A stretch of DNA of 64,000 nucleotides from Stutzerimonas stutzeri (GCF_015291885.1 NZ_CP036186.1:4416001-4480000); one strand, 5' to 3'; counted from the first letter of the stretch, positions 27,380-37,894 are shown. Notes: generated by a model not told the origin, from the sequence alone. A program made the numbers and translations.

Positions 27380-28483
27380 ATGAAACGCCGCCATCTGTTC
27401 GGTGCTGCCGCTGCCTTGCTTGCTACCCTCGGCCTTGCCGGCTGCAATGACGACAAGAAAGTCGAAAACGCCGGCCAACAAGCCGCCAGCGAACCCGCCA
27501 AGACCTACACCTGGAAAATGGTCACCGCCTGGCCGAAGAACTACCCGGGCCTGGGCACCGCCGCCGAGCGCCTGGCCGACCGCGTCAAGGTGATGAGCGA
27601 CGGCCGCCTGACCATCAAGGTCTACGCCGCCGGCGAACTGGTGCCGGCGCTGGAAGTGTTCGATGCCGTTTCCCGCGGCACCGCCGAACTGGGTCACGGC
27701 GCCGCCTACTACTGGAAAGGCAAGGTCCCGACCGCGCAGTTCTTCACCTCGGTCCCGTTCGGGCTGTCCGCCATCGAAATGAACGCCTGGCTCAGCAAAG
27801 GCGACGGCCAGAAGTTCTGGGAAGAGGCCTATGCACCCTTCGGCGTGAAGCCGATGGTGGTCGGAAACACCGGCATGCAGATGGGCGGCTGGTACAACAA
27901 GGAAATCAATGCGCTGGGCGATCTGCGCGGCCTGAAGATCCGCATGCCGGGCCTCGGCGGCGAAGTGCTGGCGCGCCTCGGCGCGACCACCGTGAACCTG
28001 CCTGGCGGCGAAGTGTTCACCGCGTTGCAGACCGGCGCCATCGACGCCACTGACTGGGTCAGCCCGTACAACGATCTGGCCTTCGGTTTGCACAAGGCGG
28101 CCAAGTACTACTACTACCCGGGCTGGCAGGAGCCGCAGGCGGTGCTGGAGTTGCTGGTCAATCAGAAGGCAATGGATACCCTGCCCGAGGACCTGCAAGC
28201 CATCCTCACCGAAGCGACCCGCGCGGCCAGCCGCGACATGATGGACGACTACGTCTACAGCAACGCCTTGGCGCTGGACCAGCTCAAGCAGCAGGGCGTA
28301 GAGCTCAAGCGCTTCCCTGACGAAGTGCTCGGCGCCATGCAGGAACAGTCGGAGCTGGTGCTTGGCGAGCTGGCCGCGCAGAGTGAGCTGAACGGCCGCA
28401 TCTGGGCATCGATGAAGGCCTTCCAGGAGCAGGTCAAGCCGATGCACGAAATCTCCGAGAAGGAACTGTACAACTGGCGCTAA
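27380..28483 (+). CDS. TRAP transporter substrate-binding lipoprotein, DctP family
   Basis: A 367-residue exported solute-binding protein. The signal peptide MKRRHLFGAAAALLATLGLAGC ends in the lipobox LAGC, so it is a lipoprotein. The mature part begins YTWKMVTAWPKNYPGLG and has the TRAP signature RGLKIRMPGLGGEVLARLG, whose arginine binds the ligand carboxylate, and AIDATDWVSPYNDL. It resembles the TakP branch, which binds 2-oxo acids. No DctQ or DctM membrane subunit lies beside it, so its permease must be elsewhere. A T-tailed terminator follows. Confidence 0.9.
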   Translation: MKRRHLFGAAAALLATLGLAGCNDDKKVENAGQQAASEPAKTYTWKMVTAWPKNYPGLGTAAERLADRVKVMSDGRLTIKVYAAGELVPALEVFDAVSRGTAELGHGAAYYWKGKVPTAQFFTSVPFGLSAIEMNAWLSKGDGQKFWEEAYAPFGVKPMVVGNTGMQMGGWYNKEINALGDLRGLKIRMPGLGGEVLARLGATTVNLPGGEVFTALQTGAIDATDWVSPYNDLAFGLHKAAKYYYYPGWQEPQAVLELLVNQKAMDTLPEDLQAILTEATRAASRDMMDDYVYSNALALDQLKQQGVELKRFPDEVLGAMQEQSELVLGELAAQSELNGRIWASMKAFQEQVKPMHEISEKELYNWR

Positions 28484-28499
28484 ACCCGCTGCAGCACAG

Positions 28500-28523
28500 A
28501 ACGGAGCCGTCAGGCTCCGTTTT
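28500..28523 (+). terminator. Rho-independent terminator after the TRAP binding protein
   Basis: ACGGAGCC, loop GTCA, GGCTCCGT followed by TTT, 17 bp after the stop codon. Confidence 0.85.
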
Positions 28524-28657
28524 CGCATCTTGCCCAGCGCTCACCCGGCGCGACCAACGGTCGCAAGCAAAAGCCGGTAACATACTGCCCCTGGCCAACC
28601 CCTGCCCGTCTCGGCAGGATGGCGCGCGTACTCCACTCTTTTCAGCGGGAACACTCA

Positions 28658-29500
28658 ATGCAACGTGTGCTTAGCATTTTCATGGCGCTGTGTATCAGCC
28701 TGACCTTCGCGCTCGACGCCCACGCCAAGCGCTTCGGCGGCGGCAAGAGCTTCGGCTCGGCGCCCAGCCACCAGACCCGCCAGGCGCCCCAGCAGACCCA
28801 GGCCGCACCGAATCTGGCTGGCCGTCAGACGCCCGCTGCCGCCAGCGGTGCCTCGCGCTGGCTCGGCCCGCTGGCCGGTCTGGCCGCCGGTGGCCTGCTC
28901 GCTTCCATGTTCATGGGCGACGGCTTCGAGGGCATCCAGTTCATGGATATCCTGATCTTCGGCGCGATCGCGTTCCTGCTGTTCCGCTTCCTCGCCGCCC
29001 GCCGTCGCCAGCAGCAGCCTGCCATGGCCGGCCATGCGCCGATGCAGCGTGACATGCCGCAGCAGCCGTCGACCTCCATCTTCGGTGGCAGCGCCGCCCC
29101 GGTCGCCGCCGCTCCGGTGATCAATGCCCCGGCCTGGTTCAACGAGCAGAGCTTCGTCGCCGCAGCCCGCGAGCACTTCCTCTCGCTGCAGCAGCACTGG
29201 GACGCCAACGAGATGGACAAGATCTCCGAGTTCGTCACCCCACAGCTGCTGGGCTTCCTCAAGCAGGAGCGCGCCGAGATCGGTGATGCCTATCAGTCGA
29301 CCTACATCGACGATCTGCAAATCCAGCTCGACGGCGTCGACGACGATGCCGAGAAGACCACCGCGACCCTGACCTTCACCGGCACCGCGAAAACTTCGCG
29401 CTTCGACCAGGGCGAGCCGTTCAGCGAAAGCTGGCGCATGGAACGTGCCCAGGGCGAGAACCAGCCTTGGCTCGTGGCTGGTATCCGCCAGAACGCCTGA
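28658..29500 (+). CDS. Tim44-like domain membrane protein
   Basis: A 280-residue protein starting MQRVLSIFMALCISLTFALD with a signal sequence ending near DAHA, followed by the family tag KRFGGGKSFG. A glutamine/proline-rich linker and two hydrophobic segments follow (LGPLAGLAAGGLLASMFMG and FMDILIFGAIAFLLFRFLA). The C-terminal Tim44-like domain begins near AWFNEQSFVAAAREHFL. In bacteria the function is unknown; membrane anchoring with a soluble binding domain is inferred from the sequence. Confidence 0.88.
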   Translation: MQRVLSIFMALCISLTFALDAHAKRFGGGKSFGSAPSHQTRQAPQQTQAAPNLAGRQTPAAASGASRWLGPLAGLAAGGLLASMFMGDGFEGIQFMDILIFGAIAFLLFRFLAARRRQQQPAMAGHAPMQRDMPQQPSTSIFGGSAAPVAAAPVINAPAWFNEQSFVAAAREHFLSLQQHWDANEMDKISEFVTPQLLGFLKQERAEIGDAYQSTYIDDLQIQLDGVDDDAEKTTATLTFTGTAKTSRFDQGEPFSESWRMERAQGENQPWLVAGIRQNA

Positions 29501-29545
29501 TCGGCGTCGTGTAGAAAATCTGGTCTGCCTTAGCGCAGTCCACAG

Positions 29546-29573
29546 ACAAACCCCGCCATCTGGCGGGGTTTGT
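29546..29573. terminator. Bidirectional terminator hairpin
   Basis: ACAAACCCCGCCA, a 2-base loop and TGGCGGGGTTTGT: a 13-bp perfect stem between the convergent Tim44-like gene and hydrolase gene, T-rich on both sides. Confidence 0.85.
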
Positions 29574-29630
29574 CGTTTCTGAGCGGCAAGTGACGCGGTG
29601 CTGCGAGCCGCTCGATAGAGCCCCGGCGCA

Positions 29631-30581
29631 TCACTCCTTGAGAAAGGCCAGCAGATCGTTGTTGAAGCGCTCCTTGTGGGTGTCGGTCAGGCCGTGCGGA
29701 GCACCGGGATAGACGATCAGCTTCGCACCCTTGACCAATGCAGCGGACGCCTTGCCGGAGCTGTCCAGCGGCACGATCTGGTCATCGTCGCCGTGGATCA
29801 CCAACGTCGGCACGTCGAACTTCTTCAGGTCACCACGGAAATCGGTGGCCGAGAAGGTGGCGATGGAGTCGTAGGTGTTCTTGTGCCCGGCCTGCAGCCC
29901 CTGGGCGCGCCAGTTGTCGATCAGGCCCTGGGAGACCTTCGCCCCCGGACGATTGAAGCCATAGAACGGGCCGGAGGCGAGGTCGAAGTACAGCTGCGCG
30001 CGATCCTCCAGCGATGCCTTGCGGATGCCGTCGAAGACTTCCAGCGGCAGCCCACCCGGGTTATCCGCGGTTTTCAGCATCATCGGCGGCACGGCGCTGA
30101 CCAGCACGGCCTTCTTCACCCGTTCGGTGCCGTGGCGGCCGATGTAGCGCGCCACCTCGCCGCCACCGGTGGAGAAGCCCACCAGGGTGACATCCTTCAG
30201 GTCCAGCGCCTCGATCACCGCGGCCAGGTCGTCGGCGTAGTGATCCATGTCGTTGCCTTCCCAGGGCTGACTTGAACGGCCATGACCGCGGCGGTCATGG
30301 GCGACCACTCGGTAGCCCTCGGATGCGAGAAACAGCATCTGTGATTCCCAGCTGTCCGAGTTGAGCGGCCAGCCATGGCTGAAGGTGACCACCGGACCGT
30401 CCTTCGGGCCCCAGTCCTTGTAGTACAGCTGCACGCCATCGGCCGTGGTGATGGTGCTGGCGGTGCGAGCGCTGGCGATACTGGATGTCGGTTGCGTGGT
30501 CTGCTCCGGCTGCGCGGCGAAGGCCGGCTGCATCGCGATGGCCAGCAGCGGGAGGGTGAAGGCGCGGATGATGGCATTCAT
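29631..30581 (-). CDS. Exported alpha/beta hydrolase, non-heme chloroperoxidase-like
   Basis: A 316-residue hydrolase with a signal peptide ([22 protein letters not shown]). The fold is shown by [13 protein letters not shown] (oxyanion region), [20 protein letters not shown], the nucleophile elbow [17 protein letters not shown] with catalytic Ser, an acid near [13 protein letters not shown], and the catalytic His in [10 protein letters not shown]. This pattern is typical of cofactor-free chloroperoxidase/arylesterase proteins, which act as esterases or perhydrolases. It is followed on the same strand at its 5' side by the broken ohr gene, suggesting a peroxide- or stress-linked locus. Confidence 0.9.
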   Translation of the reverse strand: MNAIIRAFTLPLLAIAMQPAFAAQPEQTTQPTSSIASARTASTITTADGVQLYYKDWGPKDGPVVTFSHGWPLNSDSWESQMLFLASEGYRVVAHDRRGHGRSSQPWEGNDMDHYADDLAAVIEALDLKDVTLVGFSTGGGEVARYIGRHGTERVKKAVLVSAVPPMMLKTADNPGGLPLEVFDGIRKASLEDRAQLYFDLASGPFYGFNRPGAKVSQGLIDNWRAQGLQAGHKNTYDSIATFSATDFRGDLKKFDVPTLVIHGDDDQIVPLDSSGKASAALVKGAKLIVYPGAPHGLTDTHKERFNNDLLAFLKE

Positions 30582-30616
30582 GGCGTGTGTCTCCTGTTAG
30601 TAGGTGCGGTGGGGGA

Positions 30617-31044
30617 TCAGTCGGCGAGGATCAGGGTTACGTCGATGTTGCCGCGGGTAGCATTGGAGTAGGGGCAGACCACGTGGGCCTGGTTGACCAG
30701 CTCCTGCAACACGTCACGGGCAATGCCGGGCGCGCTGATGGTCAGCTCGGCTTCGATGCCGAAGCCGGTGGGGATCTGGCCGATGCCGACCTTGCCGGTG
30801 ATGCGGGTATCCGCCGGCAGGGCGACCTTCTGCTTGCCAGCGACGAACTTCAGCGCGCCGAGAAAGCAGGCCGAATAGCCGGCAGCGAAAGCTGCTCGGG
30901 GTTGGTGCCCGGGCCGCCGGCGCCGCCCAGTTCACGCGGCGTGGACAGTTGCACGTCGAGCGCCTGATCGGAGGAGCTGGCGCGACCTTCACGTCCGCCG
31001 GTGGCGGTTGCAGTGGCGGTGTAGAGAATCTTTTCGATGGTCAT
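30617..31044 (-). pseudogene. ohr: Organic hydroperoxide resistance protein (Ohr/OsmC), frameshifted
   Basis: The frame opens [17 protein letters not shown] and reads normally through [12 protein letters not shown], then shifts. A single base is missing near 30885-30890, where FAAGYSACF (with the first redox cysteine) should follow. Reading one frame over restores the rest, including [15 protein letters not shown] and [10 protein letters not shown] with the second cysteine, to a stop at 30617-30619. The 428-bp length is one short of the 429 expected for a 142-residue Ohr. Either a recent inactivating mutation or a sequencing error in this base. Confidence 0.85.
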
Positions 31045-31163
31045 GGCTACGGTTCCTGTTCTGTTGGTAGGCCAGGGCGTTGTTGCCCGGTGAGCGCTAT
31101 TCTGCTCACCAGAAAAAACTATTGGTGACGTAGAATCCGGAAAACATGATCAGGAGTACGAAG

Positions 31164-32000
31164 ATGGCTGACCGGCTCGCTGCACTGATGACCCACTTCC
31201 CGATGAGCGCACAGGTGTTCAATACCGGCCCCCTGTGCGGCATCAACACGCTGCAAAGCGATGGCGTGCACGGACAGCTGCATCTGGTGCGCAGCGGCAC
31301 GCTGGAGGTGCGCTATGGCAGGGAGTCGCTGCTGGTCGAGCAACCGAGCCTGCTGCTGTTTCCGCGTCCGCTGACACACCGTTTCATCGTCGCCCCCGGG
31401 CAGAACGCGGACATGGTCTGCGCGAACCTGTCGTTCGAAGGCGGCACCAGCAACCCGATTGCCTCGGCGCTGGCCGATGTCGTCTGCTTGCCGCTGGATC
31501 AGGTCTGGGGCGCCGAGCCGATTCTCTCGCTGCTGTTCGAGGAGGCCTTCGAACAACGCTGCGGGCGCGTGGCATTGGTCGAGCGGTTGCTCGAAGTGGT
31601 GATGATCCAGGTCCTGCGTCAGCTGATGGAAAGCGACGAGGTGAATGGCGGGCTGCTGTCCGGGCTGGCGCACCCGCGCCTGCGCAATGCCCTGGTGGCG
31701 ATGCACGAAGCGCCGGCGCAGGACTGGACGCTCGAGGAGCTGGCCAGGGTCGCCGGGATGTCGCGCAGCGTGTTCGCCACGGCCTTTCGCGAGACGGTCG
31801 GCACCACGCCGGGCCAGTATCTGCAGGGTTGGCGCGTCCGCCTGGCACAGAAAGCCTTGCGCCGCGGGCGGCCGATCAAGGTGATCGCGATCGAAGTGGG
31901 CTACGGCAGCGAAGCCGCATTCTCCCGGGCTTTCAAGGCGCACACCGGGCAATCGCCCAGGGATTGGAAAAAGCAGCTGGCCATGGCTGCCGATGCCTGA
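31164..32000 (+). CDS. AraC-family regulator with cupin sensor domain
   Basis: A 278-residue regulator with an N-terminal cupin domain (GPLCGINTLQSDGVHGQLHL, LLFPRPLTHRFIV) and a C-terminal AraC DNA-binding domain with two helix-turn-helix units (DWTLEELARVAGMSRSVFA; PIKVIAIEVGYGSEAAFSRA). The start at ATG 31164 follows AGGAG by seven bases; the longer frame from 31146 starts before that site. It is divergent from ohr and may regulate ohr and the hydrolase. This type of AraC protein often sits beside oxidoreductase or stress genes. Confidence 0.9.
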   Translation: MADRLAALMTHFPMSAQVFNTGPLCGINTLQSDGVHGQLHLVRSGTLEVRYGRESLLVEQPSLLLFPRPLTHRFIVAPGQNADMVCANLSFEGGTSNPIASALADVVCLPLDQVWGAEPILSLLFEEAFEQRCGRVALVERLLEVVMIQVLRQLMESDEVNGGLLSGLAHPRLRNALVAMHEAPAQDWTLEELARVAGMSRSVFATAFRETVGTTPGQYLQGWRVRLAQKALRRGRPIKVIAIEVGYGSEAAFSRAFKAHTGQSPRDWKKQLAMAADA

Positions 32001-32151
32001 ATGCCCGCCCCGACCAAGGCTCGTTTATCGGTACGCCGCGAGGCAGCGGAGCGCGGAATTAGCCCTTTACTTTGCCCATTCTTGACGTAAGCTGCTTAGC
32101 AGACGCCGGCAAAGCATCGGCGTACCAGCCTGATAAGAAGGAGAACCTCCG

Positions 32152-35100
32152 ATGGATATGAACCGTCGACAGTTCTTCAAGGTCTGCGGTGTGGGCCTTG
32201 GGGCGTCGAGCATGGCGGCATTGGGTATGGCCCCGCCGACGGCGTATGCCGAGTCGATCCGTCATTTCAAACTGACCAACACGCGCGAAACCCGCAACAC
32301 CTGCCCTTACTGCTCGGTCGGCTGCGGACTGATCCTCTACAGCCATGGCAGTGGCGGCAAGAACGTCGCACAAAACATCATCCACATCGAAGGCGACTCC
32401 GATCACCCGGTCAACCGCGGCACCCTGTGCCCGAAAGGCGCCGGCCTGCTCGACTTCGTTCACAGCCCCAATCGCCTGACTCACCCGGAAGTCCGTGAAG
32501 CCGGCAGCAACGAGTGGAAGCGCATCGAGTGGAGCGACGCCCTCGACCGCATCGCGCGGCTGATGAAGGACGACCGCGACGCCAACTTCGTCGAACGCAA
32601 CGAAGAGGGTCAGACGGTCAACCGCTGGCTGAGCACCGGTTTCCTCGCCGCCTCGGCGTCATCCAACGAGGCTGGCTACATCACCCACAAGGTGGTGCGT
32701 TCACTCGGCATTCTGGGATTCGATAACCAGGCACGTGTCTGACACGGCCCGACGGTGGCAAGTCTTGCCCCGACGTTTGGCCGTGGAGCCATGACCAATC
32801 ACTGGTCCGATATCCAGAACGCTGACCTGATCCTGATCATGGGCGGTAACGCGGCCGAAGCGCACCCGTGCGGCTTCAAATGGGTTACCGAGGCCAAGGC
32901 GCGCAACAAGGCGCGGCTGGTGGTGGTCGACCCACGCTTCACCCGCTCTGCCTCGGTGGCCGATTACTACGCGCCGATCCGTACCGGAACCGACATCGCC
33001 TTCCTTGGCGGGTTGATCAACTACCTGCTGGAAAACGACAAGATCCAGCACGAGTACGTGGTCAACTACACCGATGTCTCATTCATCGTGAAGGAAGGCT
33101 TCGGCTTCGAGAACGGCCTGTTCAACGGCTACGACGCCGACCGCCGCGCCTACCCGGACAAATCAGCCTGGAGTTACGAGCTCGACGAGGACGGTTTTGC
33201 CCGCGTCGACAAGAGCCTTACGCATCCGCGCTGCGTGTTCAATCTGCTCAAGCAGCACTACAGCCGCTACACGCCGGAGGTGGTCAGCAACATATGCGGC
33301 ACGCCGCAAGACCGCATGCTCAAGGTCTGGGAAACCATCGCCGAGACTTCGGCGCCGGGCAAGGTCATGACCATCATGTATGCCCTCGGCTGGACCCAGC
33401 ATTCGACCGGCTCACAGATGATCCGTACCGGCGCCATGGTGCAGCTGCTGCTCGGCAACATCGGCATGCCCGGCGGCGGCATGAATGCCCTGCGCGGGCA
33501 CTCCAACATCCAGGGCCTGACCGACCTCGGCCTGCTCTCCAACCAGTTGCCGGGCTACATGACCCTGCCGCTGGAAGCCGAGCAGGATTACACCTCCTAC
33601 ATCGCCAAGCGCACTGCCAAGCCGCTACGGCCGGGGCAGCTGTCCTACTGGCAGCACTACGAGAAATTCCACGTCAGCCTGATGAAGGCCTGGTACGGCA
33701 AGAACGCCACGGCGGAGAACAACTGGGGTTACGACTGGCTGCCGAAGCTGGATATCCCCGGCTACGACGTGCTCAAGGTGTTCGACATGATGTACCAGGG
33801 GCAGGTGAACGGTTATTTCTGCCAGGGCTTTAACCCGATCGCCTCGTTCCCCAACAAGGCCAAGGTCAGCGCCGCACTGGCCAAGCTCAAGTACCTGGTG
33901 ATCATGGACCCGCTGGCCACCGAGACGTCGGAGTTCTGGCGCAACGCCGGCGAATACAACGACGTCGACACCGCCAGCATCCAGACCACGGTGTTCCGCC
34001 TGCCGACCACCTGCTTCGCCGAGGAGGACGGCTCGCTGGTCAACAGCAGCCGCTGGCTGCAGTGGCACTGGAAGGCCGCCGAGCCGCCAGGCCAGGCGCA
34101 GACCGACGTGGTGATCATGGGCGGGCTGTTCCATCGTCTGCGCGAAATGTATCGCAAGGAGGGCGGCGCCTACGCCGAACCGCTGCTCAACATCGACTGG
34201 GGCTATCGCCAGCCGGAAGAACCGACCGCCGAGGAGATCGCCCAGGAGTACAACGGCAGAGCCTTGAGCGACGTCTTCGACCTGCAGACCGGCGCTCAGG
34301 TGGCCAAGGCCGGTGAACTGCTACCGGGCTTCGGCCTGCTGCGCGCCGACGGCACTACCTCCAGCGGCTGCTGGATCTGGTGCGGCTCCTGGACTCAGGC
34401 CGGCAACCAGATGGCCAGGCGCGACGATGCCGACCCCTACGGCATGGGCCAGACGCTGGGCTGGGCCTGGGCCTGGCCGGCCAACCGCCGCATCCTCTAC
34501 AACCGTGCATCTGCCGACCCCGCAGGCAACCCGTGGGAGCCGCAGAAAAAACGGCTGGTGTGGTGGGACGGCGGCAAATGGGGCGGTACCGACGTGCCGG
34601 ACTTCAAGGTCGACTCGCGGCCCGAGGACGGCATGAACCCGTTCATCATGAACCCCGAAGGGGTGGCGCGACTGTTCGCCGTGGACAAGATGAACGAGGG
34701 GCCATTCCCCGAGCATTACGAGCCGTTCGAGACGCCCATCGGCCGCAATCCCATGCACCCAGATAACGTCCAGGCCATCAGCAACCCGGCCGCGCGGGTG
34801 TTCAAGAACGACATGGAGCTGTTCGGCACCGCGGAGGACTTCCCCTACGCGGCCACCACCTACCGGCTGACGGAGCACTTTCACTTCTGGACCAAGCATT
34901 GCCGGCTCAACGCGATCACCCAGCCCGAGCAGTTCGTCGAGATCGGCGAAGTGCTGGCCAACGAGCTGGGCATCAAGGCTGGCGAACGGGTCAAGGTGTC
35001 GTCCAACCGCGGCTACATCAAGGCGGTGGCAGTGGTGACCAAGCGCATCAAGCCGCTTACGGTGGACGGCCAGACCGTGCATCACATCGGCATCCCGCTG

Positions 35101-35226
35101 CACTGGGGCTTCGCCGGGGTGGCGCGCAACGGTTACCTGACCAACACGCTGACGCCGTTCGTGGGTGACGCCAACACCCAGACGCCGGAGTTCAAGTCGT
35201 TCCTGGTCAACGTGGAGAAGGCATGA
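32152..35226 (+). CDS. fdnG: Formate dehydrogenase-N/O alpha subunit, selenocysteine-containing
   Basis: Molybdopterin catalytic subunit of the periplasmic, membrane-bound formate dehydrogenase (formate to CO2). The frame reads through TGA at 32740-32742 (residue 197), which is selenocysteine: it lies in the conserved context [22 protein letters not shown], and a SECIS hairpin follows. The total is 1024 residues. It has a twin-arginine signal ([12 protein letters not shown]) and a 4Fe-4S motif [18 protein letters not shown] precedes the ATG. It overlaps fdnH by four bases and is the first gene of fdnGHI-fdhE-selA-selB. Confidence 0.97.
32740..32790 (+). promoter_or_regulatory. Bacterial SECIS element of fdnG
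   Basis: Starting at the UGA, an outer 7-bp stem CACGGCC (32743-32749) pairs with GGCCGTG (32779-32785), and an inner stem GGCAA pairs with TTGCC around a GTC loop (32757-32769). Position and loop resemble the E. coli fdnG SECIS, which recruits SelB with tRNA-Sec. Confidence 0.85.
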
Positions 35227-36164
35227 TGGCTACTCAAGACGTGATTGCCCGCTCCGCCACGACCACCGAGCGGCCGTCGATCCGCGAGATCGGCGAAGTG
35301 GCGAAACTGATCGACACCTCCAAGTGCATCGGCTGCAAGGCCTGCCAGGTGGCGTGTTCGGAATGGAACGACCTGCGCGACGAAGTCGGCACCAGCAACG
35401 GGACCTACGACAATCCGATCGACCTCACCGCCGAATCCTGGACGGTGATGAAGTTCGCCGAGTACGAGAACCCCGGCAGTGGCGACCTCGAGTGGCTGAT
35501 CCGCAAGGACGGCTGCATGCACTGCGCGGACCCGGGCTGCCTCAAGGCCTGCCCGGCGCCGGGAGCGATCGTTAAGTACGCCAACGGTATCGTCGACTTC
35601 AACCAGGACCACTGCATCGGCTGCGGCTACTGCATCACCGGTTGCCCCTTCGACATCCCGCGCATTTCCGAGAAGGACAAGAAGGCCTACAAGTGCACGC
35701 TGTGTTCCGACCGCGTTTCCGTCGGCCTTGAGCCAGCCTGCGTAAAGACCTGCCCCACTGGGGCCATCGTCTTCGGCAGCAAGGACGACATGAAGGAGCA
35801 CGCGGCCGGGCGCATCGCCGATCTGAAGGAGCGCGGTTTCGACCAAGCCGGGCTGTACGACCCCGATGGCGTCGGCGGTACGCACGTGATGTACGTGCTG
35901 CACCATGCCGATCAGCCTTCGCTGTACAGCGACCTGCCGAACGAGCCGACCATCAGCCCGTTGGTCAGCCTGTGGAAGGGTGTGACCAAGCCCCTCGCCC
36001 TGCTGGGCATGGGAGCGGCAGTGCTGGCCGGCTTCTTCCACTACACGCGGGTCGGGCCGGTGCGCGTCGAGGAAGAGGACGAAAAGGCCGAACTCAGCGA
36101 GCCCGTGGTGCACCAGGTCGATCCTTCGGTGCATGTTGTCGACCCCAAGGAGCCGCGCCCCTGA
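35223..36164 (+). CDS. fdnH: Formate dehydrogenase iron-sulfur (beta) subunit
   Basis: Electron-transfer subunit of 313 residues with four 4Fe-4S clusters. The cysteine groups are [45 protein letters not shown] and CTLCSDRV with a later [10 protein letters not shown] single C-terminal membrane helix ([18 protein letters not shown]) anchors it at the periplasmic face. It passes electrons from FdnG to the cytochrome b subunit FdnI. The start overlaps the fdnG stop. Confidence 0.97.
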   Translation: MMATQDVIARSATTTERPSIREIGEVAKLIDTSKCIGCKACQVACSEWNDLRDEVGTSNGTYDNPIDLTAESWTVMKFAEYENPGSGDLEWLIRKDGCMHCADPGCLKACPAPGAIVKYANGIVDFNQDHCIGCGYCITGCPFDIPRISEKDKKAYKCTLCSDRVSVGLEPACVKTCPTGAIVFGSKDDMKEHAAGRIADLKERGFDQAGLYDPDGVGGTHVMYVLHHADQPSLYSDLPNEPTISPLVSLWKGVTKPLALLGMGAAVLAGFFHYTRVGPVRVEEEDEKAELSEPVVHQVDPSVHVVDPKEPRP

Positions 36165-36172
36165 ATCCGGCG

Positions 36173-36190
36173 GCCCCGTTCGCGGGGCCA
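36173..36190 (+). other. Hairpin between fdnH and fdnI
   Basis: GGCCCCG and CGGGGCC form a 7-bp stem around TTCG eight bases after fdnH. Without a T-run it is more likely an mRNA-processing or stability element than a terminator. Confidence 0.4.
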
Positions 36191-36221
36191 TCCTCGGAGT
36201 CGATCGCTCAAGGAGCCAACG

Positions 36222-36845
36222 ATGAATAACAACGACATCGAACGCTACAACCCCTCGCAGCGAACCAATCACTGGATCGTTGCCATCCTCTTCGTACTCG
36301 CCGCGCTGTCCGGCCTGGCGCTGTTCCATCCGGCGCTGTTCGGCCTCTCCGGGCTGTTCGGCGGCGGCACCTGGACGCGCATCCTGCACCCCTTCATCGG
36401 GGTCGCGATGTTCGTCTTCTTCCTCTGGCTGGCGATCCGCTTCGCCGGGCATAACCGCATCGAAGCACGCGACCGCCAGTGGCTCAGGCAGATCAACGAC
36501 GTGGTGCACAACCGCGAGGAAAAACTGCCGGAAGTCGGCCGCTACAACGCCGGGCAAAAGGTGCTGTTCTGGGTGCTGATCGTCAGCATGCTGGTGTTGC
36601 TGCTCAGCGGCATCGTCATCTGGCGCGAGTACTTCAGCAGCTTCTTCGGCATCGTCTCGCTGCGCTGGGCAAGCCTGCTGCATGCCATCGCCGCCTTTGT
36701 GCTGATCGTCAGCATCATCGTGCACATTTACGCCGCCATCTGGCTCAAGGGCTCGATGGGCGCCATGCTCTACGGCACTGTCAGCCGCGCCTGGGCGCGC
36801 AAGCACCATCCGGCCTGGTATCGGGAGATCACCGAGCGCAAATAA
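36222..36845 (+). CDS. fdnI: Formate dehydrogenase cytochrome b556 (gamma) subunit
   Basis: A 207-residue inner-membrane di-heme cytochrome with four hydrophobic segments, starting MNNNDIERYNPSQRTNHWIV. Heme and quinone-site histidines are visible in RTNHWIVAILFVLAALSG, LHPFIGVAMFVFF, LLHAIAAFVLIV and IIVHIYAAIW. It transfers electrons from FdnH to the quinone pool. It is 57 bp downstream of fdnH and is followed by a terminator-like hairpin before fdhE. Confidence 0.96.
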   Translation: MNNNDIERYNPSQRTNHWIVAILFVLAALSGLALFHPALFGLSGLFGGGTWTRILHPFIGVAMFVFFLWLAIRFAGHNRIEARDRQWLRQINDVVHNREEKLPEVGRYNAGQKVLFWVLIVSMLVLLLSGIVIWREYFSSFFGIVSLRWASLLHAIAAFVLIVSIIVHIYAAIWLKGSMGAMLYGTVSRAWARKHHPAWYREITERK

Positions 36846-36861
36846 GCACACCGCTGTAAGC

Positions 36862-36894
36862 CGAAGATTCCCCGCACACGCGCGGGAATCTTCG
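36862..36894 (+). terminator. Hairpin after fdnI
   Basis: CGAAGATTCCCCGC pairs with GCGGGAATCTTCG (one bulged C) around a short loop, 17 bp after fdnI. No strong T-run follows, so partial read-through into fdhE-selAB is likely. Confidence 0.6.
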
Positions 36895-36976
36895 ACCTCG
36901 CGCATCATCGAAAGCCGAGCGACAGCCAGTGACGGACTATGCTGTTCGGCACAACCCCAAGAATAAGGAGTCCTGC

Positions 36977-37894
36977 GTGGCAGGCACCATTCTCGAACCC
37001 GGGCAGATCGAAGCCGCTGCCAGCAAACCACCCTTCCTCAACCTGCCACCGCGCAACCTGTTCGCCCTGCGCAGCGAGCGCCTGACCAGGCTCGCCGAAG
37101 GCCATCCGTTCGCCGACTACCTGCGCCTGCTCGCCGCCATCTGCCAGGCGCAACAGCACGTGCTGGACAACCACCCCGCCGAACTACCGGTGGACGCCCA
37201 TCGCACAGCAGAGTGCCTCAAGCACGGCCTGCCACCCCTCGCCGCCGACACCCTGGTGCGTGAAGGTGCCTGGCTGCCGCTGCTGGATGCCTGGCTGACG
37301 GCCTTCGTGGTGCCGGACAACCCCGCCGTAGCCGCCGCCATCGAGCAGCTGCGCGAGGCCGACAGTGGCCAGCGCAAGGCCTGGGCCGTTTCATTGCTCA
37401 GCGGCCAGTACGACAGCCTGCCGCCAGCGCTGGTGCCCTTCCTCGGCGCCGGCCTGCAACTGGCGTGGAGCCACTGGCTGCTGCAACTGGACCTCACCAC
37501 CCTGCGCGAACGCGAAGACCAGACCCACTGCCCCTGCTGCGGCGCGCCGCCCATGGCCGGCATCATTCGCCATCTTGGCCAGCTCAACGGCCTGCGCTAT
37601 CTGATCTGCTCGCTGTGCGCCTGCGAATGGCACTACGTACGGCTGAAATGCAGCCACTGTCGCAGCACCAAGAAGCTCGACTACCTGCACTTCGAGGGCT
37701 CGCCCCAGGGCGTCAAGGCCGAGGTGTGTCCCGAGTGCAACAGCTACCTCAAACAGCTCTACCTTGACCTGGCGCCGGATGGCGAAAGCCTGTCCGCCGA
37801 CCTCGCCACCCTCGACCTGGACATGCTGCTGTCCGAGCAGGGCTTTCAGCGCCAGGCCCCCAACCTGCTGCTGGCACCGGGGGGCGATGCATGA
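36977..37894 (+). CDS. fdhE: Formate dehydrogenase accessory protein FdhE
   Basis: Cytoplasmic maturation factor of 305 residues that binds iron through rubredoxin-like cysteine pairs: [23 protein letters not shown] and CPECNSY. The start is GTG 36977 ([14 protein letters not shown]), six bases after AAGGAG. It overlaps selA by four bases, tying formate dehydrogenase maturation to selenocysteine synthesis. Confidence 0.95.
   Translation: MAGTILEPGQIEAAASKPPFLNLPPRNLFALRSERLTRLAEGHPFADYLRLLAAICQAQQHVLDNHPAELPVDAHRTAECLKHGLPPLAADTLVREGAWLPLLDAWLTAFVVPDNPAVAAAIEQLREADSGQRKAWAVSLLSGQYDSLPPALVPFLGAGLQLAWSHWLLQLDLTTLREREDQTHCPCCGAPPMAGIIRHLGQLNGLRYLICSLCACEWHYVRLKCSHCRSTKKLDYLHFEGSPQGVKAEVCPECNSYLKQLYLDLAPDGESLSADLATLDLDMLLSEQGFQRQAPNLLLAPGGDA

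Noticed and set aside
32740..32742. TGA as a stop codon splitting fdnG into two genes
   Set aside because: The reading frame, conserved context and SECIS hairpin show it encodes selenocysteine, and selA, selB and selC are present.
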